Source of the DNA: Acinetobacter sp. NIPH 2100
Lineage (GTDB): Bacteria > Pseudomonadota > Gammaproteobacteria > Pseudomonadales > Moraxellaceae
DNA: 64,000 bases
Direction: 5' to 3'
NCBI RefSeq assembly: GCF_000369805.1
Contig: NZ_KB850224.1
Span: forward strand, 3,207,021 to 3,271,020
The translations under genes and the position numbers were made by a program. The notes beneath the pieces were generated by a model. That model did no database searches, was not told the origin of the DNA, and was given only the letters and a program-made list of their open reading frames with translations. Below, one piece after another: positions 1-6,536 of this stretch. The first letter of the stretch is position 1. The number at the start of each line of letters is the position of its first letter.

Positions 1-572
1 AGAACTACGTTTAAGCCAGCAAGCGCTGTATAGTTCCAGAAGTCTTCATCGATGTTATACGTACCACGAGCTTCTGTACGAAGAGATAAAGCATCGTTTA
101 AACGCCAGAAAGCACCAAAACCAGCATTACCTAAAGTACCTTCTTCTTTATTACCACGAGTACCACGGTTTACATCATCAAATGTATATTTGTAGTGACC
201 AGCACCCAATAATACATATGGCTTGATTTTGCTGTCGTAGTTTTTAGTGATCAAGTCAGAAGTAACATAGAAGTTACCGTTGATTTGTTGTTGCTTGTAT
301 TCAGCATTTGCAGCTGCAGCATCAACATCACCTTTAACTTGGTTATATTCAGCTTCGAAACCTAACCATGGGGTTAATTCGATACCTAACGCAGCACCAA
401 CAAATAAATCGTCCTGAAGCTCAGGACCATTTGTTAAATGCTTATCGCCATTATTATGTTTAGTGTCTTGGAATGTGTAACCAAGCATTAACGGAGTTAC
501 TGTTACGCCCGCATTCGCAGCAGCTAAAGGAGCAGCAACAAGCATAGCAAGTGCAATACGACTCAATTTCAT
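1..572 (-). CDS. ompA: OmpA-family outer membrane porin (5' part only)
   Basis: Partial gene: the first ~190 residues are inside the window and the 3' end lies beyond base 1. The translation opens with a signal peptide ([21 protein letters not shown]) followed by an eight-stranded OmpA-type beta-barrel sequence with [17 protein letters not shown] and alternating aromatic strands, which fits the Acinetobacter OmpA/Omp38 porin. In that family a C-terminal peptidoglycan-binding domain follows, but it is not visible here. The ATG at 572-570 is preceded by a strong GGAGG about 6 bases upstream. The upstream leader is long and contains two hairpins. Confidence 0.88.
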   Translation of the reverse strand, partial: MKLSRIALAMLVAAPLAAANAGVTVTPLMLGYTFQDTKHNNGDKHLTNGPELQDDLFVGAALGIELTPWLGFEAEYNQVKGDVDAAAANAEYKQQQINGNFYVTSDLITKNYDSKIKPYVLLGAGHYKYTFDDVNRGTRGNKEEGTLGNAGFGAFWRLNDALSLRTEARGTYNIDEDFWNYTALAGLNVV

Positions 573-937
573 GGATATCCTCCAGAGATAACAATTGTTT
601 GTTGTGTAAGCTAAGCCTATGATTTTTCGCCCCTAGAACAATAATGTTCTACAGCATTATTTTAAGCCATTCACTTCACTTTGAATCATACAAACACTTG
701 ACGAATTTTCCAAGTGCTTGATAACTTTAACCTCGTAAATTATTGACAAAATTTCTTACAATTTCCGTTGTAGTTCAGTAAATTTTCAATTCCCTTCATG
801 TATATGAATGAATTACTGTTCTAGAGCTTATGTTTTAGTTTATCTTAACTTATTCTTTAATTAAATTCATGAGCAAGATAAAATTTGCATTTAACATGCT
901 GTTAATAAAAAAGTTAATAAAAATAGATAGGTAAAAT
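573..937. promoter_or_regulatory. ompA leader/promoter region with two inverted repeats
   Basis: This 365-base gene-free stretch lies between the divergently read ompA (minus) and the pseudopilin gene (plus). It holds a perfect 7-bp stem with 4-nt loop (TAGAACA at 634-640, TGTTCTA at 645-651) and a 10-bp stem with one wobble and a 10-nt loop (691-700 with 711-720). Both lie on the ompA side and would fall in its promoter or 5' untranslated region. The rest is AT-rich, and no confident -35/-10 pair was picked by eye. Confidence 0.5.
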
Positions 938-1453
938 ATGTTTAAAGCTTCTGGCTTTACCTTAATTGAACTCATCATCACCATTGGCATCTTGGCTATT
1001 CTATGTACACTTGCGATACCCTACTTTCGTGAAATGATGATCTCAAATGAAGTGAATTCCGTCAAAAGAACCCTCACAATTCATATACAAAAAGCAAAAA
1101 CTGATGCACAACTTTATCATAAAAATGTGATGCTGTGCCCAAGTTCAGATTTTGAGAACTGTCATAAAGATTGGAATAAGGGCTTTATCGGATTTATTGA
1201 TACCAACCGAAATCAGCGTCGTGATTCTGGCGAAATTTTACTCTTTACTACTGCGCTCAATATCAAATATGGTGAGCTCAATTTTAAATCTTTTGGACGA
1301 TCACCTAACTATCTTATATTTCAGGCAGAAAACGGCCTACCCTTCGCTTCTAATGGAAGTTTTATCTACTGTTCAGAATCGCCACAGTATCATACTAAAA
1401 TCGTTTTAAGCAGGATGGGCAATACTCGTACAGAGAAGATTTCATCTTGCTAA
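938..1453 (+). CDS. Type IV pilin-like protein, FimT/GspH family minor pseudopilin
   Basis: 171 residues. The N-terminus MFKASGFTLIELIITIGIL is a class III signal sequence: a short basic leader, a prepilin-peptidase site G^FTLIE (Glu at +5) and a ~20-residue hydrophobic helix. The remaining ~140 residues fit the beta-rich GspH/FimT domain (residues 40-165) with paired cysteines (CPSSDFENC and a late YC...SSC). FimT-type proteins act in type IV pilus priming or DNA uptake, and this one stands alone with no other pilus genes adjacent. The ATG has only a weak RBS. It is AT-rich, as is common for orphan Acinetobacter pseudopilins. Family assignment is good; the exact role is inferred. Confidence 0.8.
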   Translation: MFKASGFTLIELIITIGILAILCTLAIPYFREMMISNEVNSVKRTLTIHIQKAKTDAQLYHKNVMLCPSSDFENCHKDWNKGFIGFIDTNRNQRRDSGEILLFTTALNIKYGELNFKSFGRSPNYLIFQAENGLPFASNGSFIYCSESPQYHTKIVLSRMGNTRTEKISSC

Positions 1454-1488
1454 AAACTCTTCAGTCTAGCCTAAAATAGTTAAAACCC

Positions 1489-1516
1489 TTTATTCCAATC
1501 CTTTTTTTACTATACT
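1489..1516 (+). promoter_or_regulatory. Possible sigma70 promoter for the thiolase gene
   Basis: TATACT at 1511-1516 is a near-consensus -10. A poor -35 (TTTATT, 1489-1494) lies 16 bases upstream. It sits ~50 bases before the thiolase ATG. Called by eye. Confidence 0.35.
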
Positions 1517-1563
1517 GCTTAAGTTTGGAACATTTTTATAAATTATAAGTGTGGAGACACAGC

Positions 1564-2739
1564 ATGACTGATATCGTAATTGTTAATGGCGCGCGTACAG
1601 CAATGGGCGGCTTCCAAGGTGCATTATCTGGTGTAACTGCACCAGAATTAGGTGCAGTTACCATTAAAGAAGCAATTGCGCGTTCTGGTCTACAACCAAC
1701 TGATGTAGAAGAAGTCATCATGGGTTGTGTTTTACCAGCAGGCTTAAAACAAGGTCCAGCGCGTCAAGCCATGCGCAAAGCAGGTTTACCAGATTCAACA
1801 GGTGCAGTGACCATTAACAAACTTTGTGGTTCTGGCATGAAAGCAGTGATGCAAGCAGCAGACATGATTAAAGCAGGTAGTGCGGAGATCGTTGTTGCTG
1901 GTGGTATGGAATCAATGACCAATGCGCCATATGTATTACCGAAAGCGCGTGCTGGCTACCGTATGGGTCATGGTGAAATTAAAGATCACATGTTCCTTGA
2001 TGGCTTAGAAGATGCAGAAACAGGTCGCTTAATGGGTTCATTTGCTCAAGATATGGCAAATAAACGCAGCTATACACGCGAACAAATGGATGACTTTGCT
2101 ATTCGTTCATTACAACGTGCGCAAAAAGCGATTACTGAAGGTTACTTCAAAGATGAAATCACTCCTGTAACAGTTTCGACCCGTAAAGGTGATGTGGTTG
2201 TTGACCAAGATGAACAACCTTTAAGTGCAAAAATCGACAAGATTCCATCATTAAAACCTGCTTTTGCTAAAGACGGTACTATTACCGCTGCCAATGCGAG
2301 TTCAATTTCTGATGGTGCTTCTGCACTGGTATTAACCTCAAGTGATGTTGCCGCACAACGTGGTTTACAGCCTTTAGCAAAAATTCTTGCAACTGCTTCA
2401 AACTCACAACACCCTTCTGAATTTACGATTGCACCAGTCGGCGCAATCGAGAAAGTATTGAAAAAGGCAGGTTGGGATGCTGAAGAGGTTGATCTTTGGG
2501 AAATCAATGAGGCCTTTGCCATGGTCACCATGTGCCCTATCGATGACTTTAAATTAGACGCTGAAAAAGTGAATATCAATGGCGGTGCTTGCGCACTGGG
2601 TCACCCAGTTGGTTCCACAGGCTCTCGTATCATTCTTACACTCATTCATGCACTTAAACGTACGGGCGGTAAAAAAGGCGTTGCTGCATTGTGTATCGGT
2701 GGTGGCGAAGCAACAGCTGTTGCGATTGAATTGATCTAA
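1564..2739 (+). CDS. Acetyl-CoA C-acetyltransferase (thiolase)
   Basis: 391 residues from the ATG at 1564. A GTG at 1549 is also in frame, but GGAG at 1552-1555 lies 8 bases before the ATG and decides the start. It carries the thiolase hallmarks: nucleophilic Cys in NKLCGSGMKAV (~residue 90), NEAFA, the GGACALGHPVGSTG histidine motif and the C-terminal CIGGGEA cysteine. The family condenses two acetyl-CoA or cleaves acetoacetyl-CoA in the cytoplasm, in ketone-body or short-chain acid degradation or PHB synthesis. It is monocistronic, with its own terminator. The substrate chain length cannot be told from sequence; the start MTDIVIVNGARTAMGGFQG is typical of biosynthetic/AtoB-type enzymes. Confidence 0.9.
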   Translation: MTDIVIVNGARTAMGGFQGALSGVTAPELGAVTIKEAIARSGLQPTDVEEVIMGCVLPAGLKQGPARQAMRKAGLPDSTGAVTINKLCGSGMKAVMQAADMIKAGSAEIVVAGGMESMTNAPYVLPKARAGYRMGHGEIKDHMFLDGLEDAETGRLMGSFAQDMANKRSYTREQMDDFAIRSLQRAQKAITEGYFKDEITPVTVSTRKGDVVVDQDEQPLSAKIDKIPSLKPAFAKDGTITAANASSISDGASALVLTSSDVAAQRGLQPLAKILATASNSQHPSEFTIAPVGAIEKVLKKAGWDAEEVDLWEINEAFAMVTMCPIDDFKLDAEKVNINGGACALGHPVGSTGSRIILTLIHALKRTGGKKGVAALCIGGGEATAVAIELI

Positions 2740-2757
2740 ATATTTTTCAATTTATTT

Positions 2758-2788
2758 AAAAAATCCTGCTTGATGCAGGATTTTTTAT
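2758..2788 (+). terminator. Rho-independent terminator after thiolase
   Basis: An AAATCCTGC/GCAGGATTT stem with a short TTGAT loop is followed by a T-run (2780-2790), just downstream of the stop codon. Confidence 0.85.
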
Positions 2789-2873
2789 TTTTCGGGATTA
2801 CAAAAAATAATGCACCTATAGTCAAAATATCGATAAGTTATGCTGTGTATAAAAAAACAACAAGGAGTACATC

Positions 2874-3317
2874 ATGCAACTCAATCATTATCTAAATTTT
2901 AAAGGACAAACAGAACAAGCATTCAATTTTTATAAATCCGTTTTTGGCGGTGAATTTGCCATGATCAGCCGTTATGGTGATATGCCACCAACCGAAGGGA
3001 TTACCCTTTCGGATGCAGATAAGAACCTCATTTTACATGTCTCTTTACCAATCAATGAGTTCACTGTACTGATGGCTTCGGATGTCAATGATCAATTTTG
3101 TGCACAGAACAGTATCTTTACGCAAGGTAATAACCACTATATTTCAATTAACCTAGACCCAGATGAATTGGATGAAGCGCAAAGGCTATTCGACAGTCTA
3201 TCTGCAAATGGTCAAATTGAAATGCCGCTAGAAAAAACCTTCTGGGGTGCACTCTATGGTGCTTTCACTGATCAGTTCGGGATCAAATGGATGATCAATT
3301 GCCAGTTAGATGGGTAA
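2874..3317 (+). CDS. VOC (glyoxalase/PhnB-like) superfamily protein
   Basis: 147 residues with the PhnB/YjdN-like layout: NHYLNFKGQTEQAFNFYKSVFGGE at the N-terminus (bases for a beta-alpha-beta module), a central RYGDMPP, and the C-terminal WGALYGAFTDQFGIKWMIN signature. These are cytoplasmic single-chain VOC folds, mostly of unknown substrate; PhnB-like members often lack the full set of metal ligands. An AAGGAG RBS sits 7 bases before the ATG. The gene appears monocistronic and converges on the SMR gene across a bidirectional hairpin. Confidence 0.85.
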   Translation: MQLNHYLNFKGQTEQAFNFYKSVFGGEFAMISRYGDMPPTEGITLSDADKNLILHVSLPINEFTVLMASDVNDQFCAQNSIFTQGNNHYISINLDPDELDEAQRLFDSLSANGQIEMPLEKTFWGALYGAFTDQFGIKWMINCQLDG

Positions 3318-3335
3318 GCTAAATTAATCAAATAA

Positions 3336-3371
3336 TACTTCCTAGAAGTACATGGTTATTTCTAGGAAGTA
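3336..3371. terminator. Bidirectional terminator-like hairpin between convergent genes
   Basis: A perfect 12-bp inverted repeat, TACTTCCTAGAA (3336-3347) and TTCTAGGAAGTA (3360-3371), with a 12-nt loop. It lies between the VOC gene (plus) and the SMR gene (minus, stop at 3374-3372). There is no long T-run on either strand. Confidence 0.6.
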
Positions 3372-3725
3372 CTACACATCAATATTGGAATACTGCGCGA
3401 TAATCATAAGCCCAACGGTAATAAAGCCAATACCAACCCAGCCAGCTAAATCAATATGCTGCCCTAAAAGCACCTTCGCTAATGCGGCTGTTGCAATAAC
3501 ACCAATCCCCGACCAAAGCACATATAAAATCCCAGCCTGCATATATTTCAAGGCGATAGCAGCGCAAGTAAAAGAGATAATATATAAAACTAGAGCAATA
3601 CCTTGATCAAGCTTATTGACCAGTCCATTAGCCTTTGCCGAGTAAAATGTCGAAAGTACATCCGTTGCGATCGCAAAGAGTAACCACACCACCCCAGGAT
3701 TTATTTTTGAAAATAATGTAATCAT
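3372..3725 (-). CDS. Small multidrug resistance (SMR/EmrE-like) transporter with Asp at the Glu14 position
   Basis: 117 residues with four predicted membrane helices (about 12-28, 40-60, 65-88, 93-112). The YIISFTCAAIALKYMQAG and GILYVLWSGIG stretches align with EmrE TM2-TM3 and keep the conserved Trp63 equivalent and GxG. In TM1 the membrane-embedded acid that binds both proton and drug (Glu14 in EmrE) is Asp22 here, in AIATDVLSTFYSAKANG. The family forms dual-topology dimers in the inner membrane exporting cations by proton antiport. The start overlaps the upstream gene's stop by 4 bases (ATGA), so the two are translationally coupled. The substrate is unknown. Confidence 0.82.
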   Translation of the reverse strand: MITLFSKINPGVVWLLFAIATDVLSTFYSAKANGLVNKLDQGIALVLYIISFTCAAIALKYMQAGILYVLWSGIGVIATAALAKVLLGQHIDLAGWVGIGFITVGLMIIAQYSNIDV

Positions 3726-4162
3726 CTATATTTCATTAGAACTTTACGACCTTTTCTCGTAAGCCAATATTCATCATTAAATCCTTGTCCTACCAGTTCT
3801 TTTTCTACAAGATTATCTAATATATAACGTAGTTCAAGTAAAGTGGTTGGATTAATATCCTTATTCAAAGAAATTATTTCAGTTGAGTGATGACCGATAG
3901 TTTTTAAAACCTCGTACTCTTCTTTTGTGACTTTATAACTTTGAGCAACAGAATATTTTGTTTTTAGATACTCCACAAAGTCGCACAATAAAAAAATAAG
4001 CCCAAGAAACAATATAATAAAAGTAGCACTTTTTATTTTGCTCTCAACATTAAATAAACTAATATATTTTTCTTGTAATAGTATAAGCATACAAGAAATT
4101 GTCAAAGTAACGACTATTTTTCTTGAACTTTGTAAGACATCAATAATCTCTTTAAAATTCAT
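3722..4162 (-). CDS. Hypothetical inner-membrane protein, SieB-like architecture
   Basis: 146 residues. Two hydrophobic segments near the N-terminus (about 17-33 and 45-66) are followed by a soluble C-terminal region of ~75 residues. That region reads like a winged-helix module (EEYEVLKTIGHHSTEI...LLELRYILDNLVEKELVG...YWLTRKGRKVL). Two N-terminal TM helices with a cytoplasmic tail resemble the superinfection-exclusion SieB family, but this rests on layout only. Base composition is visibly lower than neighbours (hand counts of 17/60, 18/60 and 12/60 G+C in three lines). It is coupled by a 4-base overlap to the SMR gene. A transferred cassette is inferred. Confidence 0.6.
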   Translation of the reverse strand: MNFKEIIDVLQSSRKIVVTLTISCMLILLQEKYISLFNVESKIKSATFIILFLGLIFLLCDFVEYLKTKYSVAQSYKVTKEEYEVLKTIGHHSTEIISLNKDINPTTLLELRYILDNLVEKELVGQGFNDEYWLTRKGRKVLMKYR

Positions 4163-4197
4163 ATTCTTCTATGAGTTGTTAAAATTTAACTTTAGCA

Positions 4198-4232
4198 TAA
4201 AAAAGCTGAACCGTAGTTCAGCTTTTTTGATC
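4198..4232 (-). terminator. Terminator of the cysI-DUF934 operon
   Basis: An AAAAGCTGAACC/GGTTCAGCTTTT-type stem (GCTGAAC CGTA GTTCAGC) is flanked by A-run and T-run. It is placed directly after the DUF934 stop on the minus strand and could act in both directions. Confidence 0.8.
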
Positions 4233-4241
4233 TATAGCGAC

Positions 4242-4727
4242 TTATGCGCCAGTCTGATAGCTTGCTTTAGGTACTGCTGTTGAAGCTTGATAAGGATTGG
4301 TGAAATCTTGAAGCCCAGCAGCAGCTTCATGAATATCTTTACCTTCTTTCACCACAAATGTATCAAAGCCAGAACGTTTTAAATAATTTAAAACATCCTT
4401 AAAGATATCACCGACCGCACGCAATTCACCTTGGTACCCTTGGCGACGTAATAACGCAGCAAATGAATAACCACGGCCATCATTGAAACCAGTAAACTCA
4501 ATAAAAATGGCATCAAGCTCATTCAATGGAAATTGATGTGTTTCAGGAGAATCATTGACTGTGAGGTAAAGCGCTTTTTTGCCTTGTACATTTGCCAATT
4601 GATCCAACTGTTCAGTTGTTACAACCACATCACCTTGTGGAAGCACGCCATCTTCAGCAATGACTTGATAAGTATTGTCTGCAATTGTGCCATCTTTAGA
4701 GAGCACTTGTAGCGTTGTATTAAGCAT
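4242..4727 (-). CDS. DUF934 domain protein (sulfite reductase partner)
   Basis: 161 residues from the ATG at 4727-4725, chosen because AAGGAG lies 7 bases upstream. An in-frame start further upstream would overlap cysI by 60 more bases without an RBS. The N-terminal half carries PxGDVVVTTEQL. The C-terminal half carries FNDGRGYSFAALLRRQGYQGELRAVGD, which is characteristic of DUF934. The family is found almost always next to assimilatory sulfite/nitrite reductase genes and is presumed an accessory or subunit. Its start overlaps the reductase stop by 8 bases, so co-translation is expected. The biochemical role is not established. Confidence 0.85.
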   Translation of the reverse strand: MLNTTLQVLSKDGTIADNTYQVIAEDGVLPQGDVVVTTEQLDQLANVQGKKALYLTVNDSPETHQFPLNELDAIFIEFTGFNDGRGYSFAALLRRQGYQGELRAVGDIFKDVLNYLKRSGFDTFVVKEGKDIHEAAAGLQDFTNPYQASTAVPKASYQTGA

Positions 4728-6363
4728 AAGCACGCTCCTTAAATGGTTGAATACCAACACGGCGATACGTATCAATGAAACGCTCACCTTCTGTACGTAA
4801 ATCGAGGTAAGTATTCAAGATTTCATCAATCACATCTGGCACAACGTCGGCTGCAAATGACGGTCCTAAAATATCACCCAAAGATGCATCATGATCTGCA
4901 TGACCACCTAAAGTAATTTGATAGAATTCTGCGCCTTTCTTATCAACACCAAGAATACCGATATTGCCGACATGGTGGTGACCACAAGCATTCATACAAC
5001 CCGAAATATTCAAATCCAGTTCACCTAAGTTATAGATGGTATCTAGATCATCAAAACGACGGCTGATTGCTTCTGAAATTGGAATCGATTTCGCATTGGC
5101 CAATGAGCAGAAATCACCACCAGGGCAACAGATAATATCGGTAATAAAGCCGATATGCGCACGTGCCATGTCGCTATGTTCGAGCGTTTGCCACAATTCG
5201 AATAAATCTTTCTGTGGTACATCAACCAAGGAAATGTTCTGTTCGTGCGTCGTACGGAACTCACCGAAAGTATATTTATCTGCCAAATCAGCAATTAAAT
5301 TCATTTCTTCAGTGGTGACATCACCTGGTGCAATACCCGCACGTTTCAAAGAAATCGTGACGATACGATAGCCTTTCACTTTATGTGCATTGGTATTAAC
5401 GTTGAACCATTGTTTGAATTTAGGATACTCAGCAAATAAAGCCGTAAAGTCCTGATCTTCTAAATCTTGATAATCAAATGGTGTAAATTCTTCATCTAAT
5501 TTTTTCAAGATCTCAGGCTGAATCTTCAATGCTTCACGCGTATGCTCAAATTCAGCTTCCACTTTTTGTGCAAACACTTCTGGTGTTAATGCTTTCACCA
5601 AAATTTTGATACGTGCTTTGTATTTATTATCACGACGGCCATGTAAGTTATAAACACGTAATGTCGCTTCTAAATAAGCAATTAAATCTTCGCGTGGTAA
5701 AAACTCACGGATCACACTACCAATGATTGGAGTACGGCCTAGACCACCACCCACCATGATTTTATAGCCCATTTCGCCCGCATCATTACGAACCAGATAT
5801 ACACCGATATCGTGGAATGCCGTTGCAGCACGATCTTTTTCTTCCAATGCAGAAACTGCAATTTTGAACTTACGTGGCAAGAAGGCAAATTCAGGGTGGA
5901 ACGTACTCCACTGACGAATCAATTCACAGGTTGGACGTGGATCGGCAATCTCGCCGGCAACAACACCTGCAAACTGGTCAGTGGTTGTATTACGGATACA
6001 GTTACCTGAGGTTTGTACTGCGTGCATTTGTACCGTCGCCAGCTCAGCAAGGATATCAGGTACATTTTCTAATGCAGGCCAGTTCAACTGAATATTTTGA
6101 CGGGTAGAAACGTGAGCATAACCACGATCATACTCTGTCGCAATTTCAGCAATTTTTCTGAGTTGTTTAGTATTCATCAAGCCATACGGCACAGCAATAC
6201 GAAGCATAGGCGCATAGCGTTGCACGTATAAACCATTTTGCAAACGTAGTGGACGATATTCGTCTTCTGTTAATTTTCCTGCTAAATAGCGTTCTGTTTG
6301 ATCGCGAAACTGAGCAACACGTTGGTTAATCAGTTGTTGATCGAAATCCGTATATAAATACAT
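4720..6363 (-). CDS. cysI: Nitrite/sulfite reductase, siroheme-[4Fe-4S] hemoprotein
   Basis: 547 residues. It has the tandem ferredoxin-like plus siroheme-binding repeats of the NirA/CysI family. The cluster cysteines are visible as CCPGGDFCSLANAK (~residue 411-417) and GCMNACGHHHVGN (~455-459). Basic siroheme contacts include STRQNIQLNW near residue 105 and HVSTRQN. It catalyses six-electron reduction of sulfite to sulfide (or nitrite to ammonia) in the cytoplasm. The CCPGG...C spacing and the DUF934 neighbour favour sulfite assimilation. It is the first gene of a two-gene operon; cysH is not adjacent. Confidence 0.9.
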   Translation of the reverse strand: MYLYTDFDQQLINQRVAQFRDQTERYLAGKLTEDEYRPLRLQNGLYVQRYAPMLRIAVPYGLMNTKQLRKIAEIATEYDRGYAHVSTRQNIQLNWPALENVPDILAELATVQMHAVQTSGNCIRNTTTDQFAGVVAGEIADPRPTCELIRQWSTFHPEFAFLPRKFKIAVSALEEKDRAATAFHDIGVYLVRNDAGEMGYKIMVGGGLGRTPIIGSVIREFLPREDLIAYLEATLRVYNLHGRRDNKYKARIKILVKALTPEVFAQKVEAEFEHTREALKIQPEILKKLDEEFTPFDYQDLEDQDFTALFAEYPKFKQWFNVNTNAHKVKGYRIVTISLKRAGIAPGDVTTEEMNLIADLADKYTFGEFRTTHEQNISLVDVPQKDLFELWQTLEHSDMARAHIGFITDIICCPGGDFCSLANAKSIPISEAISRRFDDLDTIYNLGELDLNISGCMNACGHHHVGNIGILGVDKKGAEFYQITLGGHADHDASLGDILGPSFAADVVPDVIDEILNTYLDLRTEGERFIDTYRRVGIQPFKERAYA

Positions 6364-6487
6364 GGCGTATGGCTAGTCATTCATTATAAAGGCGACTAGC
6401 ATAGCGAGCTTTTATTCATCAACAAAATGCTTTTTTTGCATATTTAATAACGGTTTTATTGATAAGCCTATCTAATTGCCACAAAAA

Positions 6488-6517
6488 GAAAAAGCCCAGA
6501 CCAATCTGAGCTTTTTC
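6488..6517 (-). terminator. Terminator after gcd
   Basis: Read on the minus strand, AAAAAGCTCAGA and TCTGGGCTTTTT form a 12-bp stem with one G-U pair and a TTGG loop, followed by T-rich sequence. It lies just beyond the gcd stop. Confidence 0.75.
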
Positions 6518-6536
6518 AATCAATTTCTAAATGAAA

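Noticed and set aside
2142..2579. 145-codon minus-strand frame inside the thiolase gene.
   Set aside because: Antisense to a well-conserved enzyme, no RBS and no recognisable domain.
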